NCBI GenBank assembly: GCA_003220985.1
Contig: QHTY01000058.1
Span: 1-5,476, forward strand
Reading direction: 5' to 3'
Origin: Gemmatimonadota bacterium
GTDB taxonomy: Bacteria; Gemmatimonadota; Gemmatimonadetes; Gemmatimonadales; GWC2-71-9
DNA length: 5,476 nucleotides
How positions within the stretch are numbered: position 1 is the stretch's first letter; every line of letters begins with the position of its first letter. This document shows positions 1 through 5,476 of this stretch, piece after piece. The notes beneath the pieces are model-generated. The model did not search any database. It saw only the letters and a list, made by a program, of their open reading frames with translations, and had not been told where the DNA came from. Both the position numbers and the translations under genes were made by a program.

Positions 1-1542
1 GATTCCGTAGCGCCGCGCTTCGCCGATCACCGTCTGCTCACCGAGCGCCATGCCGAGCTTGATCGTCGACAGGTTGCGGGAGAGATAGAGCGACTGGAGC
101 ATCGGAATCAGGCCGAGCGTCGTGTCGTCGTAGTCCTTCGGCTGCCACAACGAGCTGTCGAGCTGACGGACCGGCGGGTTCAGCGGCGTGTCGTCGAGCA
201 TTTCCGTGACCGGATGCCCGGCCCGGATCGCCGCCGAGTAGACGAACGGTTTGAAGGTGGAGCCCGGGGGCCGCGCGGACTGCGTGACGCGATTCCACTT
301 CGAGTCCACGAAGTCGCGGCCCCCGACCATTGCGAGGATGTTGCCGGTCTTCGCATCCAGGGCCAGCATGGCGCCCTGCAGATACTGGGAGAACGGGCCC
401 TGCTCGTCCGAAGTGGCGCGTCCCTGCTCCATGTACTCGCGGTACGGCGTGCCCTCGAACTTGCCGTTCGAGTACACCCCCGACTCGATCTCATCGAGCT
501 GCGACTCGAGCGCCTGCTCCGCCGCTTCCTGCATATCGAGGTCGAGCGTCGTGTAGATGCGCAGGCCCTTGTCGTAGAGGTCGCGTCCGAAGCGCGGCTC
601 GAGGAACGACGTCCGCAGCCACTCCACGAAGTACGGCGCGACGTCGCCATAGCTCGTGCGCCGCGTCGTCAACACGAGAGGATAGGCCTTCCAGAACTCC
701 GCGTCTTCCGGGCTCAGGAATCCCTGGTCGCGCATCAGGTTCAGCACGGCATTCCGGCGGCGAATCGCGTTGTCGGGATGGTTGCGCGGATTGTAGGTGC
801 CCGGGGCCTTCGGAAGGGCGGCGAGCGTCGCGGCTTCGCCGACGTTCACGTCCCGTGCGGACTTCCCGAAGTACACCTGCGCCGCGGCCTCGACCCCGGC
901 GATGTTGGGCCCCAAGTCGATCTGATTGAGGTATAGCTCGAGAATGGTGTCCTTCGGGAAATTGCGCTCCAGCTCCACCGCCACCCGTGCCTCACGCAGC
1001 TTGCGGGCGATCTTCTTTTCCCGCCCGAGGTGCTCGGGAAACACGTTGCGCGCGAGCTGCATCGTGATGGTCGAGAAGCCCTGGGTGTAGTGCAGCGTCG
1101 TGATATTGGCCTTGAGCGCTCCCAGGATCCGCCAGTAGTCGATGCCGTGATGCTTGTAGAAGCGCTTGTCTTCGACCGTGATGAACGCCTGCCGCACGAA
1201 GACCGGGATCTGCTCGAGCGGCAGCACGGTGCGCCGCTGGATGCCCAGCTCGGTGATCAGGCGGCCGTCTGCGGCATACACCTTCGACGTCTGAACCTGG
1301 ACATTGTACCCCGTCGAGGGGTCGATGCGCGTGATGCTCGGGCAGCGCTCCGACGCGCACACGCGCGTCCACGAGCCATAGGCCAGGCCGCTCATGTACA
1401 GCAGCGCCAGCACCGTCGCGATGATCACGCGGCGGCGCTGGACCGGATCGTACCACCAGCGCACCAAAAACGGGCGGCGAGATCCGGCGACGGGGGGGCG
1501 CGGGGGGACGGGGGGCGGCGAAAATGGTTTTGAAAAGGCCAT
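1..1542 (-). CDS. mrcA: Class A penicillin-binding protein 1A (bifunctional glycosyltransferase/transpeptidase), C-terminus outside window
   Basis: The enzyme polymerises lipid II into glycan strands and cross-links the stem peptides on the outer face of the inner membrane. I translated this frame by hand: 514 uninterrupted codons run from the ATG at 1542 to the left edge. It has a Pro-rich cytoplasmic tail (about residues 9-18), one membrane anchor (about 38-56), then a GT51 domain. Motifs are EDKRFYKHHG with catalytic E124, GFSTITMQLARN (155-166), RKLRE (180-184, second conserved Glu) and ILELYLNQIDLG (200-211). The transpeptidase domain starts near 385, with catalytic Ser in STFK (S428, K431) and the SRN triad motif (488-490). 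The third motif (KTG) should lie beyond the left edge. GT motif II carries M161 where many PBP1As have Q; PBP1C-like enzymes also have M. Two Cys (62, 67) just outside the membrane could form a disulfide. There is no clear Shine-Dalgarno. The ATG at 1542 is preferred because the tail and anchor follow directly and the next in-frame Met (50) lies inside the membrane segment. Confidence 0.95.
   Translation of the reverse strand, partial: MAFSKPFSPPPVPPRPPVAGSRRPFLVRWWYDPVQRRRVIIATVLALLYMSGLAYGSWTRVCASERCPSITRIDPSTGYNVQVQTSKVYAADGRLITELGIQRRTVLPLEQIPVFVRQAFITVEDKRFYKHHGIDYWRILGALKANITTLHYTQGFSTITMQLARNVFPEHLGREKKIARKLREARVAVELERNFPKDTILELYLNQIDLGPNIAGVEAAAQVYFGKSARDVNVGEAATLAALPKAPGTYNPRNHPDNAIRRRNAVLNLMRDQGFLSPEDAEFWKAYPLVLTTRRTSYGDVAPYFVEWLRTSFLEPRFGRDLYDKGLRIYTTLDLDMQEAAEQALESQLDEIESGVYSNGKFEGTPYREYMEQGRATSDEQGPFSQYLQGAMLALDAKTGNILAMVGGRDFVDSKWNRVTQSARPPGSTFKPFVYSAAIRAGHPVTEMLDDTPLNPPVRQLDSSLWQPKDYDDTTLGLIPMLQSLYLSRNLSTIKLGMALGEQTVIGEARRYGI
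1492..1518 (+). other. G-tract cluster (possible G-quadruplex) in the 5' end of the PBP1A gene
   Basis: The plus strand carries G7 (1492-1498), G6 (1502-1507), G6 (1510-1515) and GG (1517-1518), separated by 1-3 base spacers. Splitting the G7 run gives four G3 tracts with short loops, meeting the usual quadruplex pattern. The plus strand is the template strand for PBP1A, so the mRNA is C-rich here and codes for the proline-rich tail. The tract starts 25 bases into the gene and lies about 60-80 bases upstream of the tyrS promoter. It may simply reflect proline codons (CCC/CCG) in a GC-rich genome; a structural role is inference. Confidence 0.4.
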
Positions 1543-1550
1543 CGGCTTAC

Positions 1551-1579
1551 AACCTAGTAACGTGAATCTCGACTTGCCA
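1551..1579 (-). promoter_or_regulatory. Weak candidate promoter for the PBP1A gene
   Basis: Read on the minus strand, TGGCAA (1579-1574) is followed after 17 bases by TAGGTT (1556-1551), and 8 bases later by the ATG at 1542. Each hexamer matches the sigma-70 consensus at only 3 of 6 positions, so this would not be called on sequence alone. The reason to list it is position: it uses the same six base pairs as the -35 box of the opposing tyrS promoter and has the same spacing to its start codon. If real, the transcript would be leaderless, which fits the missing Shine-Dalgarno. Confidence 0.25.
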
Positions 1580-1602
1580 GTCTTTTGGACCTCCCCTACG
1601 AT
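1574..1602 (+). promoter_or_regulatory. Candidate sigma-70-type promoter for tyrS, predicting a leaderless mRNA
   Basis: TTGCCA (1574-1579, 5 of 6 matches to TTGACA) and TACGAT (1597-1602, 4 of 6 matches to TATAAT) are separated by the optimal 17 bases. Transcription normally starts 6-9 bases after the -10 box, about 1608-1611, which is at or next to the A of the tyrS ATG (1611). There is no AGGAGG-like sequence before that ATG, so a leaderless or nearly leaderless message is the consistent reading. The intergenic gap is only 68 bases, so there is no room for a T-box leader of the kind that controls tyrS in many Firmicutes. Confidence 0.5.
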
Positions 1603-1610
1603 TCGCCGCC

Positions 1611-2876
1611 ATGGCTACCGACGTGCTCAAAGAACTGGAATGGCGGGGGTTTGTACAACAGGCGACCCCAGGGCTCGCCGCGCACTTCGCCAAGGGCCCG
1701 GTGACGGCGTACTGCGGCTTCGATCCCACGGCGCCGTCGCTGCAGCTCGGCAACCTGATGCCGCTGATGCTGCTCGCCAATCTGCAACGCGCCGGGCATC
1801 GACCGATCGTGCTGATGGGCGGCGGCACCGGTCTGATCGGCGATCCCTCCGGGAAATCGAGCGAACGCCCATTGCTCTCCAAGGAACAAATCCGGGAGAA
1901 CGTGCGTCGCCAGCGCGATCAGTCGGCGCACTTCCTGGATTTCGGCACGGGACCCAGCGCGGCGCTATTGCTCGACAACGCGAAGTGGTTGGTGGAGCAG
2001 CGACTCATCGATTTCCTGCGGGACGTCGGAAAGCATTTCACGGTCAACGTGATGATGCAGAAGGAGTCGGTGAAAGCGCGCATGGAAAGCGGGCTGTCGT
2101 TCACGGAGTTCAGTTACATGCTGCTGCAGGCGTATGACTTCCTGCATCTGTATCGTGAACGGCAATGCACGCTGCAGGTCGCGGGCAGCGATCAGTGGGG
2201 CAACATCACCGCGGGCATCGAGCTCATCCGGCGGGTCGAGAACGCGGAGGCGCACGGTCTTGTCGCGCCGCTGGTGACGCGCGCGTCCGGTCAGAAGTTC
2301 GGCAAGACCGAGTCGGGCGCCGTGTATCTCGATCCAGAGATGACGTCACCGTACAAGTTCTACCAGTTCTGGGTCAACGTGGACGACCGCGACGTCGAGA
2401 GCTACCTGAAGCTCTTCACGTTGCAGTCACGCTCCGACATCGATGCGCTTCTGGCTGAGCAAAAACGCCATCCTGCCGCGCGACCGGCGCAGCGCGCCCT
2501 CGCCGCGGACGTCACGACACGGGTGCACGGCACCGAGTTGCTCTCGGGAGTCCAGGCGGCGTCCGCGATTCTGTTTGGTGAAGAGCAGGCGGAAGTGCAT
2601 CCCCAGGTGTTCGACGTTCTGGCCGGTGAGATTCCGACGATCGCCGTTGAGGGCGAGGCGGACGGTGTCGCCCTCGTCGATCTCGTGACGCGCGCCGGGC
2701 TCGCCAAATCCAAGAGCGAAGCCCGCCGGAGCATCGAGCAAGGCGGCATCTACGTCAATCAGCAGCGGATCAACGACGTCGCGCGCACGATCAGCTCCCA
2801 GGACTGGATTGGGGGCAGGAATCTTCTGCTGCGCAAAGGGAAAAAGGAATACGCGCTTTTGAGACGAGCAGGCTGA
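1611..2876 (+). CDS. tyrS: Tyrosyl-tRNA synthetase (class Ic, TyrRS)
   Basis: Charges tRNA-Tyr with tyrosine in the cytoplasm using ATP. The 421-residue length is typical of bacterial TyrRS. Residue numbering runs almost in register with the Bacillus stearothermophilus enzyme: Y34, D38, T40 and D78 line the active site, Y169, Q173 and D176 bind tyrosine, and Q189 and Q195 sit in the LQVAGSDQWGN stretch. The KMSKS-type loop is KFGKT (229-233). A C-terminal S4 RNA-binding domain covers about 353-421 (SKSEARRSIEQGGIYVN). The HIGH motif is unusual: it reads Q45-L-G-N48, where the family usually has His at 45 and His or Asn at 48; P51 is as in E. coli. The ATG at 1611 fits the family N-terminus (L..LEWRG), and an in-frame TGA at 1563 leaves no alternative start upstream. 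It is the first gene of a two-gene transcription unit with the membrane protein that follows 3 bases later. Confidence 0.97.
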   Translation: MATDVLKELEWRGFVQQATPGLAAHFAKGPVTAYCGFDPTAPSLQLGNLMPLMLLANLQRAGHRPIVLMGGGTGLIGDPSGKSSERPLLSKEQIRENVRRQRDQSAHFLDFGTGPSAALLLDNAKWLVEQRLIDFLRDVGKHFTVNVMMQKESVKARMESGLSFTEFSYMLLQAYDFLHLYRERQCTLQVAGSDQWGNITAGIELIRRVENAEAHGLVAPLVTRASGQKFGKTESGAVYLDPEMTSPYKFYQFWVNVDDRDVESYLKLFTLQSRSDIDALLAEQKRHPAARPAQRALAADVTTRVHGTELLSGVQAASAILFGEEQAEVHPQVFDVLAGEIPTIAVEGEADGVALVDLVTRAGLAKSKSEARRSIEQGGIYVNQQRINDVARTISSQDWIGGRNLLLRKGKKEYALLRRAG

Positions 2877-2879
2877 TCA

Positions 2880-3551
2880 GTGTTCATCGGTCACTACGCA
2901 TTGGGTCTCGCGGCCAAACGCGTCGCCCCGCGCACGGGTCTCGGCACGCTGTTCATCGCTCCGACACTGGCCGACCTGCTGTGGCCGATCTTCTTGCTGC
3001 TCGGCTGGGAGCACGCGCACGTCGTCCCCGGCCCGAATCCCTTTCTCACGCTCTGGCTCGATGATTATCCGATTTCGCACAGCCTCCTCACGCTGAGCGT
3101 GTGGGGCGCGGTGTTCGGCTATCTGTACAAACGGCGCACCGGGGACAAACGCGCCGCGCTGGTCATCGCGCTGCTCGTCGTGAGCCACTGGGTGCTGGAT
3201 TTCATCACGCATCGCCCCGATGAGCCGCTGTATCCGGGCGGGCCCGAAGTGGGACTGGGGTTGTGGAATTTCCCAAACGCGACCGTGATCGTGGAGAGCG
3301 TGATGTTGATCGCGGGTCTCGCGTTCTATCTCAGTGCGACGCGCGCGCGCGACGCCGTCGGACGCTGGGGAATCTGGGCGCTCGTGGCGGTATTGGCCGG
3401 ATCGTATTACAGCACGCTGTTCACGCCGACGCCCACCGACATCCACGCGCTCGCGATCGGTGGCATCATTTTCGGGTGGGTGTTCGTGCTGCTGGCGTGG
3501 TGGGTGGATCGACACCGCGACGCTACAACAGGTCTTCCAACACCTCTGTAA
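2880..3551 (+). CDS. Multi-pass membrane protein, YdjM/DUF457-like putative metal-dependent hydrolase
   Basis: A 223-residue inner-membrane protein of unproven function. About six hydrophobic segments are visible, near residues 21-42, 66-83, 92-110, 134-152, 163-181 and 188-209. Polar residues that recur in the LexA-regulated YdjM-like family (PF04307, from memory) are placed as expected: H5 in the MFIGHYALG start, D32 in a predicted helix, H67 in ISHSLL, and H103, D107 and H111 in SHWVLDFITH. These could bind a metal at the membrane, but no substrate is known. The start is GTG at 2880, only 3 bases after the tyrS stop (2874-2876), so translational coupling and co-transcription are likely; the AGCAGG before it is a poor Shine-Dalgarno. 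The 3' end overlaps the convergent aminotransferase gene by 29 bases. The gene is certain as an ORF; the family assignment is moderate. Confidence 0.75.
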   Translation: MFIGHYALGLAAKRVAPRTGLGTLFIAPTLADLLWPIFLLLGWEHAHVVPGPNPFLTLWLDDYPISHSLLTLSVWGAVFGYLYKRRTGDKRAALVIALLVVSHWVLDFITHRPDEPLYPGGPEVGLGLWNFPNATVIVESVMLIAGLAFYLSATRARDAVGRWGIWALVAVLAGSYYSTLFTPTPTDIHALAIGGIIFGWVFVLLAWWVDRHRDATTGLPTPL

Positions 3552-3581
3552 CCTTCTCCATCTCTTCGACCGTGTTGTAGC
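3522..3581. other. Inverted repeat / stem-loop at the convergent gene junction
   Basis: GCTACAACAGGTC (3522-3534) and GACCGTGTTGTAGC (3568-3581) are complementary: 9 perfect pairs, one bulged G (3572), then 4 more pairs, closing a 33-base loop. The left arm contains the aminotransferase stop codon (3523-3525), and the loop contains the stop of the membrane-protein gene (3549-3551). RNA from either strand could form it. No T-run follows on either strand, so it is not a textbook intrinsic terminator; it may act as a bidirectional transcript-end or stability structure. Both arms are coding for the aminotransferase, so it could also be chance. Confidence 0.4.
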
Positions 3582-4651
3582 AGTGCGGCGAGAGCCGGAT
3601 CGAGCCCTCCCGCAGGCTGCACACCACCCGCGCGCGCTTGAGCGCATGATAGGCCTCGACCGGCTTGGGTGGCGCGACGCAGAGGATCGCGGAGCGGTGC
3701 CCATTCTCGGTTGGCGAAGCGATGCGCACGCCATGCGCCTGCGCCCATTTCACGATCGGCTCGTGCGCCGAGCGCGTGACTTCGGCGATCTCACGCACGC
3801 CGACCTCCAGCAAGAGCTGCAAGGACGCGGTCATTCCAAAGAAGTCCTGATACGGCAGCGTGATCATCTCGAAGCGGCGCGCATCCGAGCGGAAGGTCGG
3901 GTTGTACTCGGTGAGGCGTGAGAAGTCGTCCGTCCCTTCGAACGCCATCCAACCGGTGATCGCCGGCTCGAGCTGTGACACCAGCTCTTTGCGCACGTAG
4001 ACGAAGCCCGATCCCCACGGCGACAACAGCCACTTCTGGCCGCCGCACGCGAGGATGTCGACCGGCGTCTCGCGCAGATCGAGCACCGAATTGCCGATAC
4101 CCTGGATGCCGTCTACCACCAGGTACGTGCCATTGGCGCGGCAGGCCGCGCCGAGCCTCTTCAGATCGGCGCGGTAGCCGTTCGAGAATTGTACGAACGA
4201 GACCGCGAGCACCCGCACCCGCGGGTCTCGCAGCCGCTCGAGCAGGTGTTCCTCGTCCGGCCATCCCTGCGCCGTGCAGCGTGTCATCTCGACCGTGATG
4301 CCCTGGTCTCGGAGCAGCAGCCACGGATAGACGTTCGCCGGAAACTCCTTATCGGAAACCAGAACCACGTCGCCGCGCTCGAGGGGCAGTGCGCGCGCCG
4401 CCAGGTTCAATCCCCAGCTGGTGTTGGTGGCGAGGGCGATCTCTGAGGGGTCGGCATTGATCAGCTGGGCGATGCCGAGCCGCGCGGCGGCGAGCCCCGC
4501 GAACAGCTCACGATCGGGCAGCAGGTGCGGGGCGGTGCGTTTGGCGGTGAATTCGTCGAGCGGCCGTCCACGGGAATTCCGCCGCGCGCGGCGCCTTGTA
4601 GGTCTCGCGCATCGCGCGGACGTGCGCGGGGTGATACGCGATTTCGGTCAT
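3523..4651 (-). pseudogene. Class V PLP-dependent aminotransferase (cysteine desulfurase/isopenicillin-N epimerase-like), frame-disrupted near the N-terminus
   Basis: The catalytic body is intact. Counted from the TTG at 4410, VVDGIQG carries the PLP-ring Asp (codon 4113-4111), CGGQKWLLSPWGSGFVYV carries the Schiff-base Lys (codon 4035-4033), and REGSIRLSPHCYNT near the end carries the carboxylate-binding Arg. The body frame reads back through LDEFTAKRTAPHLLPDREL (from 4560) but has no ATG, GTG or TTG between there and the permease stop. The only convincing start is ATG 4651, overlapping that stop as ATGA. It reads MTEIAYHPAHVRAM, then KAPRAAEFPWTA, in a different frame that ends 17 codons later. 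The frames must join at about 4555-4573. Homologues as I remember them have a YLNxAxxGPLP-type stretch between these parts, and no frame here encodes it, so a short deletion of 3n+2 bases explains both shift and loss. A pseudogene is the likeliest reading; assembly error is the alternative. The substrate is unknown. Confidence 0.75.
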
Positions 4652-5476
4652 GCCGTGCGGCCCAATCCGTGCACATCGAGGGCGTCACGCAGGCCGTCGC
4701 CGAGGAGGTTGAGTCCGAACACCGCGAGTCCGATCGCCACACCGGGTGCAATCGACACCCAGGGCGCGACCCGCAGCAGGTCTCGACCCTCGGCGACCAT
4801 CGCTCCCCATGACGGGGTCGGCGGCTGCGCGCCGAGTCCGAGGAACGACAGTGCCGCCTCGGCCATGATCGCGCCGCCTAGCCCGAGCGTCGCCGCAACA
4901 ATCACCGGCGCGATCACGTTGGGCAGCAGATGGCGCGCGATGATGCGCGTATCCGACGCGCCAAGCGCGCGCGCCGCCTGCACGTACTCGAGGCCGCGCG
5001 CGAGCAGCACCTGACCGCGGGTGATACGCGCCATGCCGGCCCAGCCGACGACACCGATGACGATGAACACCACGGGGAGGGACGGTTTGACGGCGGCGGC
5101 GATCGCGATCAAGAGCAGCAGTGATGGAAAGGCCAGCGTGACGTCCGCGACCCGCATGATGACGCCGTCGATCCAGCGGCCGTAGAAGCCGGCGATGAGC
5201 CCGAGCGTCAGGCCGAGGAGTAGCGCGATGCTCTGGCTGATCAGCCCGACGGCAAGCGACAGCCGGGCTCCGTAGAGGACGCGGGACAGGACGTCGCGGC
5301 CCTGTGCATCGCTCCCGAACAGAAAGGTGTGAGATGGGGGACGCAGACTCACGGCGAGATCGCCGCGCAACGGATCGCCCGGCGCGAGCGCGGGCGCGAG
5401 CAACGCCAGTGCGGCGAGGATTCCCACGACGCCCAGGCCGAAGCGGGCCCAGGGGTCACGCGCGAGTCGTGTCCAA
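4648..5476 (-). CDS. Peptide/nickel-type ABC transporter permease, DppC/OppC family, N-terminus outside window
   Basis: One of the two membrane subunits of an importer for di- or oligopeptides (or nickel and similar solutes); the substrate cannot be told from this subunit. 275 residues are visible. An OppC-type N-terminal segment (LARDPWARFGLGVVG followed by a hydrophobic helix and LLAPALAPGDP) leads to FGSDAQGRDVLSRVLYGARLSL, the signature stretch of this family. The BPD_transp_1 membrane domain follows, with the cytoplasmic EAA loop YVQAARALGASDTRIIARHLLPN that docks on the ATPase. It ends at TGA 4650-4648 after a hydrophobic helix and DGLRDALDVHG. GTG 5427 could be called as a start, but the frame stays open to the window edge and the upstream residues match the family, so the true start lies to the right. 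The partner permease, ATPases and binding protein are presumably upstream, outside the window. The last 4 bases overlap the aminotransferase start as ATGA. Confidence 0.93.
   Translation of the reverse strand, partial: WTRLARDPWARFGLGVVGILAALALLAPALAPGDPLRGDLAVSLRPPSHTFLFGSDAQGRDVLSRVLYGARLSLAVGLISQSIALLLGLTLGLIAGFYGRWIDGVIMRVADVTLAFPSLLLLIAIAAAVKPSLPVVFIVIGVVGWAGMARITRGQVLLARGLEYVQAARALGASDTRIIARHLLPNVIAPVIVAATLGLGGAIMAEAALSFLGLGAQPPTPSWGAMVAEGRDLLRVAPWVSIAPGVAIGLAVFGLNLLGDGLRDALDVHGLGRTA

Noticed and set aside
214..936. Long open frame of 240 codons on the plus strand, antisense to PBP1A
   Set aside because: Its product is Arg/Ala/Glu-rich with no recognisable domain, and the opposite strand in this interval encodes clear PBP1A motifs. 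It is a shadow frame of GC-rich coding DNA.
1543..1610. T-box or other riboswitch upstream of tyrS
   Set aside because: Only 68 bases separate the genes and the best promoter predicts a start at the ATG itself, so no leader RNA is available.
3338..3355. Alternating GC run (possible Z-DNA or simple repeat)
   Set aside because: It is short, lies within coding sequence for Thr-Arg-Ala-Arg-Asp-Ala, and is expected at this GC content.
2877..3734. Open frame of 285 codons on the minus strand across the membrane-protein gene
   Set aside because: It is low-complexity, rich in Arg, Gln and Asp, with no motif, and it overlaps two better supported genes. It is a shadow.
4384..4410. TTG at 4410 as the real start of the aminotransferase
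   Set aside because: It would remove a clearly homologous N-terminal part (LDEFTAKR... INADPSEIALATNTSWG) that continues upstream in the same frame to about 4560, and there is no ribosome binding site before it.
4549..4579. Pair of GAATTC sites as a cloning or ligation scar
   Set aside because: Flanking sequence on both sides belongs to the same gene and the hexamers read as Glu-Phe in both frames. They are noted as context for the lesion, but nothing shows vector or adaptor sequence.
5425..5427. GTG at 5427 as start of the ABC permease
   Set aside because: The frame continues open to the window edge with WTRLARDPWARFGLGV, the usual OppC-type lead-in, so this GTG is internal.
1..5476. A novel defence, mobile or biosynthetic system
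   Set aside because: All space is taken by housekeeping, transport and metabolic genes; there are no repeats, integrases, toxin-antitoxin pairs, nucleases or reverse transcriptase motifs in any frame I read.

Overview
The window is a dense, GC-rich bacterial chromosome segment with ordinary housekeeping and transport genes. It holds five protein genes, almost no non-coding sequence and no RNA gene, insertion sequence, CRISPR array or prophage signature. Protein features (a class A penicillin-binding protein with an M in the second glycosyltransferase motif, an actinobacterial/Gemmatimonadota-style TyrRS, an 'EFPW...' class V aminotransferase) and the near absence of Shine-Dalgarno sequences suggest a soil or aquatic GC-rich phylum such as Gemmatimonadota. 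That placement is inference from recollected family resemblance, not a search result.

Layout. Bases 1-1542 (minus strand) encode the first 514 residues of a PBP1A-type bifunctional peptidoglycan synthase; its C-terminus lies beyond the left edge. A 68-base divergent intergenic region (1543-1610) follows. Then come tyrS, tyrosyl-tRNA synthetase (1611-2876, plus), and, 3 bases after its stop, a GTG-started multi-pass membrane protein resembling the YdjM/DUF457 putative metal-dependent hydrolases (2880-3551, plus). A second minus-strand operon converges on this pair. It consists of an OppC/DppC-type ABC transporter permease (4648-5476, start beyond the right edge) and, through an ATGA overlap, a class V PLP-dependent aminotransferase (3523-4651). 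The two convergent operons overlap by 29 bases, and an inverted repeat spans the junction.

The aminotransferase reading frame is broken. The start coupled to the permease stop and the catalytic body lie in different frames, and a segment normally present near the N-terminus of this family cannot be found in any frame. It is therefore annotated as a pseudogene or sequence-error candidate.

The most interesting points are the aminotransferase lesion, a Gln in place of the first HIGH-motif His of TyrRS, a compact and geometrically symmetric divergent promoter region predicting leaderless transcripts, and the stem-loop at the convergent junction. I found no evidence for a novel multi-gene system; this is mostly an ordinary region.
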